DNA of 64,000 nt from positions 124,001 to 188,000 of the forward strand of contig NZ_JASZYT010000005.1 in assembly GCF_030316765.1 (NCBI RefSeq), in the 5' to 3' direction. Within the stretch, counting starts at the first letter, position 1. Each line of letters starts with the position of its first letter. The notes under the pieces were generated by a model. It made no database searches. It had not been told where the DNA came from and saw nothing but the letters and a program-made list of their open reading frames with translations. Positions 1 to 8,923 of the stretch are shown here, one piece after another. This DNA comes from Variovorax saccharolyticus (GTDB taxonomy: Bacteria; Pseudomonadota; Gammaproteobacteria; Burkholderiales; Burkholderiaceae_C). The translations under genes were made by a program, and so were the position numbers.

Positions 1-444
1 GTGGTCGGCGGCCCCCGGAGCGCGCTGGCGGGCGCCGCCGACACGGCCTCGCGGCTGGGCGCGCGCTGCACCCCGCTCAACGTGAACGTCGCCTCGCACA
101 CGCCCTGGATGGCGAAGGCCGCGAGCGGCTTCGCGCAAGCGATCTCCACGCTGTCCTTCGAAGCCCCGCGGATGCCCCTGATCAGCAACTTCAGCGGCGG
201 TGTCGTCGGCCGGACGCAAGCGCGCGAGGCGCTCGCGGCGCAGATCGACCACACCGTGCGCTGGGACGAATGCATGGAAGGCATCGCCGCCCGGCGGGTC
301 TCGTGCGTGCTCGAGATCGGCCCGGGGCAGGCCCTGGCGCGCATGTGGAACGAGCGCTTTGCGCAGATCCCGGCGCGTTCCGCGGACGAGTTCCGCAGCG
401 TCGCCGGCATCGCGGCGTGGGTGGCGCGGGCTACAGCACCTTGA
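1..444 (+). CDS. mdcH: Malonate decarboxylase epsilon subunit (malonyl-CoA:ACP transacylase), 3' end only
   Basis: This is the C-terminal 147 residues of an acyltransferase-fold protein; the 5' part, including the GHSxG nucleophile motif, lies outside the window. The visible part has the late family signatures: NVNVASHTPWM holds the catalytic-type His, followed by LISNFSGGVVG and a terminal EIGPGQALARMW. These match the malonyl transferase that loads malonate onto the ACP subunit of malonate decarboxylase, rather than FabD, which is less likely from the sequence style. In related bacteria the gene ends an mdc operon, so the rest of that operon is expected to the left. The stop codon overlaps the end of the convergent anti-sigma gene by 14 bp. 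Confidence 0.72.
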   Translation: MVGGPRSALAGAADTASRLGARCTPLNVNVASHTPWMAKAASGFAQAISTLSFEAPRMPLISNFSGGVVGRTQAREALAAQIDHTVRWDECMEGIAARRVSCVLEIGPGQALARMWNERFAQIPARSADEFRSVAGIAAWVARATAP

Positions 445-1180
445 CCGCGCGCCCGATGAACTGGATCGGCCCGGTCGGCCGGTCGATCGGCGACCCGTTG
501 GCGGGTTCCAGCGTGAGTTCGAACAGCTGATTGGCTTCCAGCGGCGGCAGCTTGTCGAGCGGCACCTGCAGCGTCTGGCCCGGCTTGACCAGACCCAGCG
601 ACACCGGGCCGCGCCAGCTGTCGGCCTTGGTCCAGAACTGCAGCGACTTGTCGCTCGGCACCGTGATGCTGCCGAGCGGGATCAGGTTCAGCTGGCGGGC
701 GCCGGCAGCGGTCTGCACCACCCAGCCGGGCGCCTTGTCCTGCGGCGCGACCAGCACCACCATGAACTGCGTCTCGGGCGGCGGCTGGACGCGCGTCACC
801 AGCACCGCGGCCATCACGGCCGCGGCCGCGAAACCGGCGCCGGCCAGGCCGCGCCAGAGGCCGAGGCTGTGCCACCAGCTCGTGCTGCCGTCCGCGCGCG
901 GTTCGGCGCGGGGTGCTACGCGTGGACCTGCGCGTGCTTCCGACTGCGCCGACACGCTCGCATCGATGCGCTGCCACAGCGCAGCCGTCGGCTCGACGGG
1001 CTGCGCCAGCGCCACCAGCGGATGCAGGCGCTGCTCCCAGGCCTCGACCGCGGCCTGCAGGGCCGGCTCGTGCGGCATGCGCGCCTCGACCTCGCGGCGT
1101 GCGGCCGAAGACAGGGTGCCGAGCACGTAGTCGCCGGCCAGTGCGTCGATGGCGTCGTCGTTCGGGTTCATGCCATGCAT
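431..1180 (-). CDS. Anti-sigma factor, RskA/anti-sigma-K family
   Basis: A 249-residue single-pass membrane regulator that would hold the adjacent ECF sigma factor inactive. The N-terminal region (about residues 1-75) has the RskA start with an LAGDYVLGTLS motif and a WEQRLHPL stretch. One hydrophobic helix lies near residues 107-128 (GLAGAGFAAAAVMAAVLVT). The periplasmic C-terminal half contains the family's PxxAxPxGW-like motif and an FELTLEPANGSP ending. The ATG overlaps the last 13 bp of the sigma gene, so the two are translationally coupled. No zinc-binding HxxxCxxC motif is present, as is usual for RskA-type rather than ZAS-type anti-sigma factors. Confidence 0.85.
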   Translation of the reverse strand: MHGMNPNDDAIDALAGDYVLGTLSSAARREVEARMPHEPALQAAVEAWEQRLHPLVALAQPVEPTAALWQRIDASVSAQSEARAGPRVAPRAEPRADGSTSWWHSLGLWRGLAGAGFAAAAVMAAVLVTRVQPPPETQFMVVLVAPQDKAPGWVVQTAAGARQLNLIPLGSITVPSDKSLQFWTKADSWRGPVSLGLVKPGQTLQVPLDKLPPLEANQLFELTLEPANGSPIDRPTGPIQFIGRAVKVL

Positions 1181-1731
1181 TCACGCAGCGAGCGCATGCC
1201 CCGCTGGATCCAGGACTTGATGGTGCCCAGCGGCTTGTGCGTGCGCTGCGCGATCTCCCCGTGGGAGCAGCCGTCGAGGTAGGCCAGCACGATGCACTCC
1301 CTGCGTTCGGGTTCGAGTCGGTCCAGGCAGGTTTCGAGCCGGCCGAGTTCGGCCCGCGTCTCGGCCGGGTCGAGGCTGCCGGCATGGCGGTCCAGCGCCA
1401 GCTCGTCCTCGAGCGCGGCCTGGCGCTCCTCGTCGACCGGCACTTCGCGGCCATGGCTGCGCACCCAGTTCAGCGCCGCATGCCGCACCACGCTGTAGAT
1501 CCAGCCGCGGCCGGCGCCGCGGCCCGGGTCGAAGGAGCAGGCGCGCTGCCAGATGCTGACGAAGGCATCGTGCAGCACGTCTTCGGCGGACTGGCGCTGG
1601 CGCACGATGCGCAGCGCCACGCCCAGCAGGTAGCGGCCCTCGCGCTGGTAGATCTGCGCCAGCGCCTGCCGCTCGCCCCGCGCGCACGCGGCCAGCGCGG
1701 CGTCGTAGTCGAAGGGGTCGGGTGCGGACAA
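1168..1731 (-). CDS. ECF RNA polymerase sigma factor (SigK-like)
   Basis: A 187-residue sigma-70 family factor of the extracytoplasmic-function group. Region 2 spans about residues 25-90 (AEDVLHDAFVSIWQRA and the promoter-melting segment GWIYSVVRHAALNWVR). Region 4 spans about 125-180, with the helix-turn-helix CSHGEIAQRTHKPLGTIKSW. It is the first gene of a two-gene unit with the overlapping anti-sigma gene, the usual arrangement for an autoregulated stress sigma factor. By homology with sigma-K/RskA pairs it should be released on envelope or oxidative stress, but no target gene can be assigned here. No clear promoter is seen in the 76 bp upstream. Confidence 0.88.
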   Translation of the reverse strand: MSAPDPFDYDAALAACARGERQALAQIYQREGRYLLGVALRIVRQRQSAEDVLHDAFVSIWQRACSFDPGRGAGRGWIYSVVRHAALNWVRSHGREVPVDEERQAALEDELALDRHAGSLDPAETRAELGRLETCLDRLEPERRECIVLAYLDGCSHGEIAQRTHKPLGTIKSWIQRGMRSLRECMA

Positions 1732-1807
1732 GGGCGTGGGGGCAGGGCGATGGAGCCCGGATGTTAGTCGAGGCCCTGCGCGCGCCGGCAGCTTTCGCCG
1801 CCGGGCC

Positions 1808-2374
1808 TCAGGCCGCCTTCCAGAAGATGTAGTCGGCCTGGTAGCGCACGGTCTCCTGCCGGCCCTTGATGGCCGTCGTGCAGGGGCTGGCCGGCGCGAT
1901 GCCGCCCGTGAGCGCCACGCGCTGGATGTAGGTGACGCCGGCCATCGCGCCGCTGCCCGTCGCCGGGTTCGCCTTCACGAGCTGGTAGGGCAGGCTGGTG
2001 GCGCCGGACGGCGCGACCGCGAGCTGCGTGGCGGTCAGCTTCGAGCCGTCGTTGGCCTCCCAGGTGGCGGGCGGGCCGTAGTACTTGCCGACCGCCTTGC
2101 CGCTGCGGTCGTTCAGCACCGCCTTGGGCCCGACGAACACCCATTCGGTTTGCCCGGGCATGTTGGCCTTGTCGCGGCATTCGTAGGTGATCTCGCCGAT
2201 GCCGACGGTTTCCATCGCCACCTTGTGGCCGGCCGGCACCTGGATCGGACCGGGCAGCGCGGCCTGAGAGAACGTGGAGCCGGACGGCGGCATCGAGCCG
2301 CAGGCGGCCAGCAGGCTGGCGGCGGCCAGCAGCGGGAGGGTGGCGAGAGGGCGGGACGCGATGGTTCGACGCAT
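1808..2374 (-). CDS. DUF3455 family lipoprotein
   Basis: A 188-residue protein with a lipoprotein signal peptide: MRRTIASR, a hydrophobic core and lipobox LAAC with the lipidated Cys at residue 25. The mature part carries DUF3455 signatures (VGIGEITYECR, WVFVGPKAVL, GKYYGPPATWEA, GVTYIQRVALTGG). The ATG at 2374 was chosen over an upstream in-frame start at 2431 because AAGGAG lies seven bases before it and the signal peptide then begins correctly. The family's function is unknown. Members are common in Burkholderiales and often sit near ECF sigma genes, so control by the sigma factor at 1731 is possible but not shown. Confidence 0.82.
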   Translation of the reverse strand: MRRTIASRPLATLPLLAAASLLAACGSMPPSGSTFSQAALPGPIQVPAGHKVAMETVGIGEITYECRDKANMPGQTEWVFVGPKAVLNDRSGKAVGKYYGPPATWEANDGSKLTATQLAVAPSGATSLPYQLVKANPATGSGAMAGVTYIQRVALTGGIAPASPCTTAIKGRQETVRYQADYIFWKAA

Positions 2375-2601
2375 GGAAAGCTCCTTCAGTGGTTGGGCAG
2401 GCAGCGGTTTGCTGCTGCAGGTACTACCCACCGGAGGCGCTTCTGGATGCAGGGGCGGAAGAAAAAATTTCGGGCCTCCGGGCCGCCGCGCACGCGGCTT
2501 TCGCCTGAGGAATTCAGGGCCGTGCGGCTCGGATGCCGGCGCAGGTGCGCAATAATCGTCCCCATGTATTCCGCGAAATGCTCATCTCGGGCCGACTTGC
2601 C

Positions 2602-2859
2602 ATGAGCTCCAGCGTACCCACCCCGCAGCAGCTTGCCGACATCGACGACGAAGAACTGCTGCGCCTCGCCGTCAGTTGGCGGGCCCAAGCCTCACGGGGC
2701 GACCGCGAGGCCTTCGGCATCGCCCATGCGCTCGAAGTCGAATGCCGACGGCGCCTGCGCGCGAGCCAGCTGCATCAGCTGCCACCCGAGACGCCGCCTG
2801 CGGCGCGACCCTGGTGGAAGTTCTGGAGCGGGAAGACCGACTCGATCTCCGCCCCCTGA
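2602..2859 (+). CDS. Conserved hypothetical small protein
   Basis: An 85-residue soluble protein with an acidic, helical N-terminus (PTPQQLADIDDEELLRLAVSWR), a charged middle and a tryptophan-rich C-terminal motif PWWKFW. I do not recognise a characterised family. An in-frame start at 2533 exists, but the ATG at 2602 begins the ordered, helix-like sequence and is preferred. It ends 9 bp before the end of the convergent TerB-like gene. The PWWKFW tail resembles short membrane-interface or partner-binding peptides, but that is speculation. Confidence 0.55.
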   Translation: MSSSVPTPQQLADIDDEELLRLAVSWRAQASRGDREAFGIAHALEVECRRRLRASQLHQLPPETPPAARPWWKFWSGKTDSISAP

Positions 2860-2868
2860 GGCTGCGGC

Positions 2869-3804
2869 TCAGCCGCCGCGCACCATCGACAGCACCTGCT
2901 TCGCGTCCAGCGTGCGCGCTTTTTCCTGCATCGCCGGCAGGTAGCGCGTCTGCAGGCCTTGCGCCTCCTGCATCACGCCCGCGTAGGCGTCCTTGAGCAT
3001 CTGGGTCGAGAGCTTGCGCCCACCCGCGTAGTAGCGCTTGGCGACATGGCCCAGCGCATAGGTGGTGGCGAAGCTCATGCCCGAGCTCACGGCCTGCTTG
3101 CCGATCCCTCCGAGCAGCCCGCCGCCGACCTTGCCGAGCAGGCCGCCCAGCAGCTTGCGGCCGGCCTGCTCCAGGTACTGGGAGGTCAGGCCGACGCCGA
3201 CCGTGGCGATGAAATCCTTGATGTGGCCGCTGTCCAGCTCGAAGCCATGGGCCTTGCCGATGCGGTAGACCAGCTTCATCTGCAGCGGGATGATCGCCAT
3301 GGTCGAGAGCGTCTCGGGCAACAGCTCGAGCGCGCCATTGAGGATCGCGGCGTTGAGGATCGCCTGGTCGAGTTCCGCCTGGCCGGGCCCGGCGGGCGCA
3401 GCAGCGACCGCGGCGCCCGCGGCCACCGGCACCGTCGCGAGCGCCTGGGCCTGCTCGGTGAACCGGGCCGAAGCCGCGGCTTCGAGCCCGAGCGAAGCGC
3501 GCAGGTCGGCCAGGAAGTCGCTCTCGGCGGCCGAGTGCGCTCCATCGGCATCGCAGACGCAGACCGCCATCTCGTAGGCCAGCTGCCTGGCGCCGCTGCT
3601 CTGTAGCTGGGCTGCGAGGTCGGCCATCGACATGCGCTTCATGAGCACGTCCTGGTAGAGCGTCGGCAGGTTGATGGCCTCGGCTTGGGAGAAGCCTTCG
3701 GCGATGCGCTTGATTTCCTCGCGCTCGCGTTCGTGCTTGTCGCCGTCGACGAAGGCCGCCATCAGGCTCAGCGTGACGATGGCGCGGGATTCCTGTGGCG
3801 TCAT
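2869..3804 (-). CDS. TerB-like domain protein with C-terminal DUF697-like region
   Basis: A 311-residue protein. Residues about 1-125 are a helical TerB/tellurite-resistance-like domain (SRAIVTLSLMAAFVDGDKHEREREEIKRI, followed by CVCDADGAHSAAESDFLADLR), with paired acidic residues as in metal-binding TerB domains. After an Ala-rich linker, residues about 170-310 hold IIPLQMKLVYRIGKAHGFELDSGHIKDF and a glycine-rich LLGGLLGKVGGGLLGGIGKQ stretch, as in DUF697 proteins thought to sit at membranes. The ATG at 3804 is favoured because GAGGA lies six bases upstream; another ATG is at 3810. It overlaps the end of the Bax-inhibitor-1 gene, so the two are co-translated. Confidence 0.72.
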   Translation of the reverse strand: MTPQESRAIVTLSLMAAFVDGDKHEREREEIKRIAEGFSQAEAINLPTLYQDVLMKRMSMADLAAQLQSSGARQLAYEMAVCVCDADGAHSAAESDFLADLRASLGLEAAASARFTEQAQALATVPVAAGAAVAAAPAGPGQAELDQAILNAAILNGALELLPETLSTMAIIPLQMKLVYRIGKAHGFELDSGHIKDFIATVGVGLTSQYLEQAGRKLLGGLLGKVGGGLLGGIGKQAVSSGMSFATTYALGHVAKRYYAGGRKLSTQMLKDAYAGVMQEAQGLQTRYLPAMQEKARTLDAKQVLSMVRGG

Positions 3805-3806
3805 CG

Positions 3807-4502
3807 TCATTCCTCGCGGCTGCCGCCGAGGCCCAGCAGCATCAGCAGCGACTGGAACACGTTGTACAGGCTCAGGTAGACGCCGAGCGTGGCCGTGATG
3901 TAGTTGGTCTCGTGGCCGTCCTTGACGCGCTTGAGGTCGTGCAGGATGAAGGCCGAGAAGATGCCGATCGCGAGCACCGCGAGCGTGATCATCAGCGCAC
4001 CCGACTGGATGAAGAAGTTGGCGATGCCCGCCACCAGCAGCAGGATGGCGCCGATGAAGAGCCACTTGCCCATGGCCGACAGGTCGCGCTTGATCACGGA
4101 CGACAGCATCGCCATGCCGAGGAAGATCGCGCCGGTGCCGGCGAAGGCGGTCATCACGAGGCTGGCGCCGTTCTGCATGCCGAGCACCACGCCCAGCATG
4201 CGCGACAGCATCAGGCCCATGAAGAAGGTGAAGCCCAGCAGCACCGGCACGCCGGCGGCCGAGTTCTTGGTCTTCTCGATCGCGAACATCAGGCCGAAGG
4301 CACCGGCCAGGAAGACCACCATCGAGATGCCCGGCGACATGGCGCGGGCGATGCCGGTCGACAGGCCCAGCCAGGCGCCGAGCACCGTGGGAACCATCGA
4401 GATGGCGAGCAGCCAATAGGTGTTGCGAAGCACCTGGTTGCGCTCCGCAGCGGCCGGCAGCGCCGCCTGGGGCGAGCCGTAGACCTGGATGTTTTCGTTC
4501 AT
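3807..4502 (-). CDS. Bax inhibitor-1/YccA family membrane protein
   Basis: A 231-residue integral membrane protein with about seven predicted helices, starting VLRNTYWLLAISMVPTVLGAWLG and ending SLYNVFQSLLMLLGLGG, both typical of bacterial BI-1 (YccA/YbhL). The conserved FxLHDLKRVKDG motif near the C-terminus contains the aspartate that controls calcium leak in characterised BI-1 homologues. The ATG at 4502 follows an AAGGACATTCC ribosome-binding region. In E. coli, YccA modulates FtsH proteolysis; that role is inferred here. The coupled TerB-like gene suggests a shared envelope or stress function. Confidence 0.88.
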   Translation of the reverse strand: MNENIQVYGSPQAALPAAAERNQVLRNTYWLLAISMVPTVLGAWLGLSTGIARAMSPGISMVVFLAGAFGLMFAIEKTKNSAAGVPVLLGFTFFMGLMLSRMLGVVLGMQNGASLVMTAFAGTGAIFLGMAMLSSVIKRDLSAMGKWLFIGAILLLVAGIANFFIQSGALMITLAVLAIGIFSAFILHDLKRVKDGHETNYITATLGVYLSLYNVFQSLLMLLGLGGSREE

Positions 4503-4638
4503 TTTGGAATGTCCTTGGTAGGTTGAAAAACCACGCGTATGGACGCGCATGAGCAGCACTCTAGACCGGGATAGCCTTCGAGAAAAGTCGAATTTTTGAC
4601 ACCATTCATTCGCCTTTTCCGTAATATGCGGGGCAAGG

Positions 4639-5547
4639 ATGAACTTCAAGCACCTGCACTATTTCTGGGCGGCCGCCAAGGCCGGCGGCATCGTGCGCGC
4701 CAGCGAGCAGCTGCACATCACGCCGCAGACGCTCTCGGGGCAGATCAAGCTGCTCGAGGAAAGCCTGGGCTGCAGCCTGTTCCAGAAGCGCGGCCGCGGG
4801 CTCGAGCTCACGCCCGAGGGGCGCACCGCGCTGAGCTATGCCGACCAGATCTTCGCGCTTGGCTCCGAGCTCGAGGCGGCGCTGGGCAGCCGCGGGGAGG
4901 GCGCCCGCGCGCTCGACTTCCGGGTCGGCATCGCCGACGCAGTGCCGAAGTCGATCGCCTACCGGCTGCTCGAACCCGCGCTCGGCATCGCCGAGCCGGT
5001 GCGCCTGATCTGCCACGAAGGCAACTTCCGCGACCTGCTGGGACAGTTGTCGGTGCAGCGCATCGACCTCGTGATCGCCGACGAGCCGATGGGCCCGCAC
5101 CTCGGCGTCAAGGCCTTCAACCACACGCTGGGCACGACCGCGATGAGCTTCTTCGCCACCGCGGCCCTGAAGCGGTCGCTGAAGGGCGAGTTCCCGGCCT
5201 GCCTCGACCGCGCACCGATGCTGATCCAGGGGGCGTCCTCGGCGGCGCGGCAGCGGCTCGACCTGTGGCTGGCCGAGCACCGGCTGCGGCCGCGGCCGAT
5301 CGGCGAGTTCGACGATGCCGCACTGCTGAAGGCTTTCGGTGGCGAGGGCCGCGGCGTCTTCATGACGCCCGAAGTGCTCGAAGAGGAGACCTGCACCCAG
5401 TACGGCGTCGAGGTGATCGGCCGTGCCGCCGAGCTGATCGAGGAGTTCTTCGCGATCTCGGTCGAGCGCCGCATCACCCACCCCTGCGTGGTCGCGATCA
5501 CGAAGGCGGCGCGCGGACGCTTCCATCGGCGCCGCGGCTCCGCATAA
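4639..5547 (+). CDS. nhaR: LysR-family transcriptional regulator NhaR
   Basis: A 302-residue LysR-type regulator. The N-terminal helix-turn-helix (NFKHLHYFWAAAKAGGIVRASEQLHITPQTLSGQIKLLE) is the highly recognisable NhaR start. The effector domain follows (LDFRVGIADAVPKSIAYRLLEPAL; LVIADEPMGP). In E. coli NhaR activates the nhaA Na+/H+ antiporter gene in response to sodium. No antiporter is adjacent here; the next gene, 25 bp downstream on the same strand, is the CYP102-like P450. The pair may therefore be co-transcribed, an unusual context for NhaR. The start is preceded by GGGGCAAGG. Confidence 0.9.
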   Translation: MNFKHLHYFWAAAKAGGIVRASEQLHITPQTLSGQIKLLEESLGCSLFQKRGRGLELTPEGRTALSYADQIFALGSELEAALGSRGEGARALDFRVGIADAVPKSIAYRLLEPALGIAEPVRLICHEGNFRDLLGQLSVQRIDLVIADEPMGPHLGVKAFNHTLGTTAMSFFATAALKRSLKGEFPACLDRAPMLIQGASSAARQRLDLWLAEHRLRPRPIGEFDDAALLKAFGGEGRGVFMTPEVLEEETCTQYGVEVIGRAAELIEEFFAISVERRITHPCVVAITKAARGRFHRRRGSA

Positions 5548-5572
5548 TCGGCCGGCTCCTCCAAGGACCTCC

Positions 5573-8500
5573 ATGAAGACCTCTTCCAGCGACAAGCCCC
5601 AGGTGCCCCAGCCGCCGCTGAAGCCGATCATCGGCAATCTCGGCGAACTCGATTCGAAGGCGCCGATCCAGAGCATGATGCGGCTGGCCGGCATCTACGG
5701 GCCGATCTTCAAGCTCACGCTGCTGGGACGCGACGTCTACGTCGTGAGTTCGCAGGAGCTGGTCAACGAGCTCTGCGACGAGAGCCGCTTCAACAAGCGC
5801 GTGCACGGCCCGCTGCACGAGATCCGGGCCTTTGCCGGCGACGGCCTCTTCACGGCCTACAACAGCGAGCCGAACTGGGCCAAGGCGCACCGCCTGCTGA
5901 TGCCGGCCTTCGGCCCGCTCGGCGTGCGCTCGATGTTCGACCGCATGGTCGACATCGCGCACCAGATGTTCGTGAAGTGGGAGCGCTTCGGCGGCTCGGC
6001 CGTGATCGATGTCGCCGACAACATGACGCGGCTGACGCTGGACACCATCGCGCTGTGCGCCTTCGACTACCGCTTCAACAGCTTCTACCAGAACGAGATG
6101 CATCCCTTCGTCGCCGCGATGGTCGATGCGCTCGAAGAGGCCGGCCAGCGCGGGCGGCGGCCGCAGGTGGTGTCGAACCTGATGGTCGGCACTCGGCGCC
6201 GCTACGAGGCCGACCAGGAGCTGCTGGCGCGGGTCGCCGAGCAGCTGATCGCCGAGCGCCGCAGCGACCCGCAGGGCGCGGGCAAGGACGACCTGCTCAA
6301 CGTGATGCTCAACGGCGTCGACCCGGTCAGCGGCGAGAAGCTCTCGGACGAGAACATCCGCTACCAGATGGTGACCTTCCTGATCGCCGGCCACGAGACC
6401 ACCAGCGGCCTGCTGTCCTTCGCCTGCTACCTGCTGCTGAAGAACCCCGAGGTGATGCTGAAGGCGCGCGCCCTCGTCGACCAGGTGCTGGGCGACCAGA
6501 TGCCGCGCTTCGAGCATCTGGCGCAGCTGCGCTACATCGAGCAGATCCTCATGGAGTCGCTGCGGCTGTGGCCCACCGCGCCGGCCTTCGGCGTCAAGCC
6601 GATCGCCGACACGCTGCTGGCGGGCCGCTACCCGCTCGCGACCCGGGATACCTTGCTGGTGCTGCAGCCGATGCTGCACCGCGACCCCGCGGTCTGGGGC
6701 GAGGACGCCGAGGCCTTCCGCCCCGACCGCTTCGAACCCGACACCGCCGAGAAGCTGCCGCCGAATGCCTGGAAGCCCTTCGGCAACGGCGCCCGCGCCT
6801 GCATCGGCCGGCCGTTCGCGATGCAGGAGGCGCAGCTGGTGATCGCGATGATGCTGCAGCGCTTCGACATCGTGATGGACGACCCGTCCTACCAGCTCGA
6901 GATCGCCGAGACGCTGACCATCAAGCCCCACGGCCTCAAGATCCGGGCCCGCAGCCGCGGCGCCGGCGGCTTCGCGCTGCGCAGCGCGGTGCCCTCGGTG
7001 CCGCAGCGGCTGGTCAAGGACACTGCTGACGACATCGCGCTGCCGGCGGACGCGCCGCAATTGCTGGTGCTCTATGGCAGCAATACCGGTTCGTGCGAGA
7101 TGTTCGCGCGGCGGATCGCGGCCGAGGCGCCGCGGCAGGGCTATGCGGCCACGGTCGCCACGCTCGACGAATACGCGGGCGGGCTGGTGTCGGCCATGCC
7201 GGTGCTGGTGGTCACGGCATCCTACGAGGGCCAGGCGCCCGACAACGCCAAGAAGTTCCTGTCGTGGGTCGAGGGCTGCGCGGCGGGCGCGCTGGACGGC
7301 GTGCGCTTCGCGGTGCTGGGCTGCGGCAACCGCCAATGGGCGCGGACCTACCAGGCGGTGCCCAAGCGGGTCGACGCCGCGCTCGCCGCGGCCGGTGCGC
7401 TGCGCCTGCGCGCGCGCGGCGAGGCCGATGCCGGGGGCGACTTCTTCGGCGCCTTCGACGACTGGGCCCTTGGGCTGTGGGCCGACCTCGGCACGGCGCT
7501 GGGCCGCGCAGTGGCCGGCCACCCCGGCGCGCCGGGCTTCGAGGTCGAGATCGTCGAGTCGTCCCGCGAGCGCGCGCTGGCGCTCAACGAGCTCGAACTC
7601 GGCACCGTGGTCGAGAACCGCGAGCTGGTCGACCTGCGCGCCGCCGGCGCGCGCTCGAAGCGCCACCTGCAGATCGCCCTGCCAGCCGGCATGCGCTATC
7701 GCAGCGGCGACTATCTGGCGGTGCTGGCGCGCAACCCGCAGGCCAGCGTGGCACGCGCGCTGGCGCGCTTCGGCCTGGCGGGCGACACCCAGATCGTGAT
7801 CCGCAAGCAGGCAGGCACCGCATCCGCCTTGCCGGCCGACTACCCGATCGCGGCGGCGGAGGTTCTGGCCGGCTATGTCGAGCTGGCCCAGCCGGCGACC
7901 CGGGCGCAGGTGGGCCAACTCGCCGAGGCGACCCCGTGCCCGCCCGAACGCCGGGAACTGGAGCGGCTGGCGCAGGAGGAGGCTTATGCGGCCGAAGTGC
8001 TCGGCCCGCGGGTCAGCGTGCTCGATCTGCTCGAGCGCACGCCCTCGTGCGCGCTCGGGCTGGCGCGCTTCCTCGCCATGCTGCCGACGCTGCGGGCGCG
8101 CCAATACTCCATCTCTTCGTCGCCGCTGGCCAATGAAGCCGAGGCCAGCCTGACCTTCGCCGTGGTCGATGCGCCCGCGCTGTCGGGACAAGGCGTGTTC
8201 CAGGGCGTGGCCTCGACCTACCTGGCGGGCCTGCGGGCCGGGGACAGGCTCTCGGTGGCGGTGCGGCCATCGCAATCGGGCTTCCATCCGCCGGCCGACC
8301 CGAAGACGCCGATCGTCATGGTCTGCGCCGGCACCGGCGTCGCGCCCTTTCGCGGCTTCCTGCAGGAGCGGGCCTGGCAGAAGGCGGCCGGGCGCGAGGT
8401 CGGCCCGGCGCTGCTGTTCTTCGGCGTCGACGATCCGGAGGTCGACTACCTGTATCGCGGGGAGCTTGCTGCCTGGGAGGCGGCCGGCGTGGTCGAGCTT

Positions 8501-8767
8501 CGGCCGGCGTTCTCGTCCCGCCCCGAAGGCGATGTGGTGTTCGTCCAGCACCGGGTCTGGCAGGACAGGGCCGACATCGGCGCCTGGTTCCGCCGGGGCG
8601 CCCAGTTCTATGTCTGCGGCGACGGCAGGCACATGGCGCCGGCGGTGCGCGAGACCTTCATCCACATCTACCGGCAGGCGACCGGCTGCGATGCCGGGGC
8701 CGCGTCAGCCTGGGCCGACCGCATGGAGCACGAGCACGGGCGCTACGTCTCGGACGTGTTCGCCTGA
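5573..8767 (+). CDS. Self-sufficient cytochrome P450/NADPH-P450 reductase fusion (CYP102A/BM3-like)
   Basis: A 1,064-residue soluble fusion enzyme that should hydroxylate fatty-acid-like substrates without a separate redox partner. The P450 domain (about 1-455) has I-helix AGHETTSG (Thr276), ESLR and heme loop FGNGARACIG with ligand Cys410. An FMN domain (about 485-630, LLVLYGSNTGSCEMFA) and a ferredoxin-reductase-like FAD/NADPH domain (about 655-1064, RQYSISSSP; GTGVAPFRGF; FYVCGDG) follow. By eye it aligns end to end with Bacillus BM3. The substrate-anchoring Arg47 equivalent is kept (Arg53) but Tyr51 is replaced by Val, while the active-site Phe of DGLFT is retained. It lies just downstream of nhaR. 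The start follows AAGGACCTCC. Confidence 0.95.
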   Translation: MKTSSSDKPQVPQPPLKPIIGNLGELDSKAPIQSMMRLAGIYGPIFKLTLLGRDVYVVSSQELVNELCDESRFNKRVHGPLHEIRAFAGDGLFTAYNSEPNWAKAHRLLMPAFGPLGVRSMFDRMVDIAHQMFVKWERFGGSAVIDVADNMTRLTLDTIALCAFDYRFNSFYQNEMHPFVAAMVDALEEAGQRGRRPQVVSNLMVGTRRRYEADQELLARVAEQLIAERRSDPQGAGKDDLLNVMLNGVDPVSGEKLSDENIRYQMVTFLIAGHETTSGLLSFACYLLLKNPEVMLKARALVDQVLGDQMPRFEHLAQLRYIEQILMESLRLWPTAPAFGVKPIADTLLAGRYPLATRDTLLVLQPMLHRDPAVWGEDAEAFRPDRFEPDTAEKLPPNAWKPFGNGARACIGRPFAMQEAQLVIAMMLQRFDIVMDDPSYQLEIAETLTIKPHGLKIRARSRGAGGFALRSAVPSVPQRLVKDTADDIALPADAPQLLVLYGSNTGSCEMFARRIAAEAPRQGYAATVATLDEYAGGLVSAMPVLVVTASYEGQAPDNAKKFLSWVEGCAAGALDGVRFAVLGCGNRQWARTYQAVPKRVDAALAAAGALRLRARGEADAGGDFFGAFDDWALGLWADLGTALGRAVAGHPGAPGFEVEIVESSRERALALNELELGTVVENRELVDLRAAGARSKRHLQIALPAGMRYRSGDYLAVLARNPQASVARALARFGLAGDTQIVIRKQAGTASALPADYPIAAAEVLAGYVELAQPATRAQVGQLAEATPCPPERRELERLAQEEAYAAEVLGPRVSVLDLLERTPSCALGLARFLAMLPTLRARQYSISSSPLANEAEASLTFAVVDAPALSGQGVFQGVASTYLAGLRAGDRLSVAVRPSQSGFHPPADPKTPIVMVCAGTGVAPFRGFLQERAWQKAAGREVGPALLFFGVDDPEVDYLYRGELAAWEAAGVVELRPAFSSRPEGDVVFVQHRVWQDRADIGAWFRRGAQFYVCGDGRHMAPAVRETFIHIYRQATGCDAGAASAWADRMEHEHGRYVSDVFA

Positions 8768-8923
8768 GGGGCGATTCGCCCAGGCGTGAGCTTTGTCACG
8801 AAGCATGCGAGGCGTCTCGCCGCAATGATGCAAATGCACTATTCGGCCCGGCGGCGAGCGGCCCGAGACTGTGGGCTGAACCCTTCCAGTAGTCCCATGC
8901 TCACCCTCCATCGGAAAGAAAAA

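Noticed and set aside
4596..4627. TTGACA and TAATAT before nhaR as a promoter
   Set aside because: The spacer is 20 bases, too long, and initiation would fall within a few bases of the start codon although a ribosome-binding site is present.
5498..8665. A 1,055-codon minus-strand frame opposite the fused P450
   Set aside because: A GC-bias shadow; its translation is Arg/His/Gly-rich without motifs, while the plus strand encodes a complete CYP102-type enzyme.
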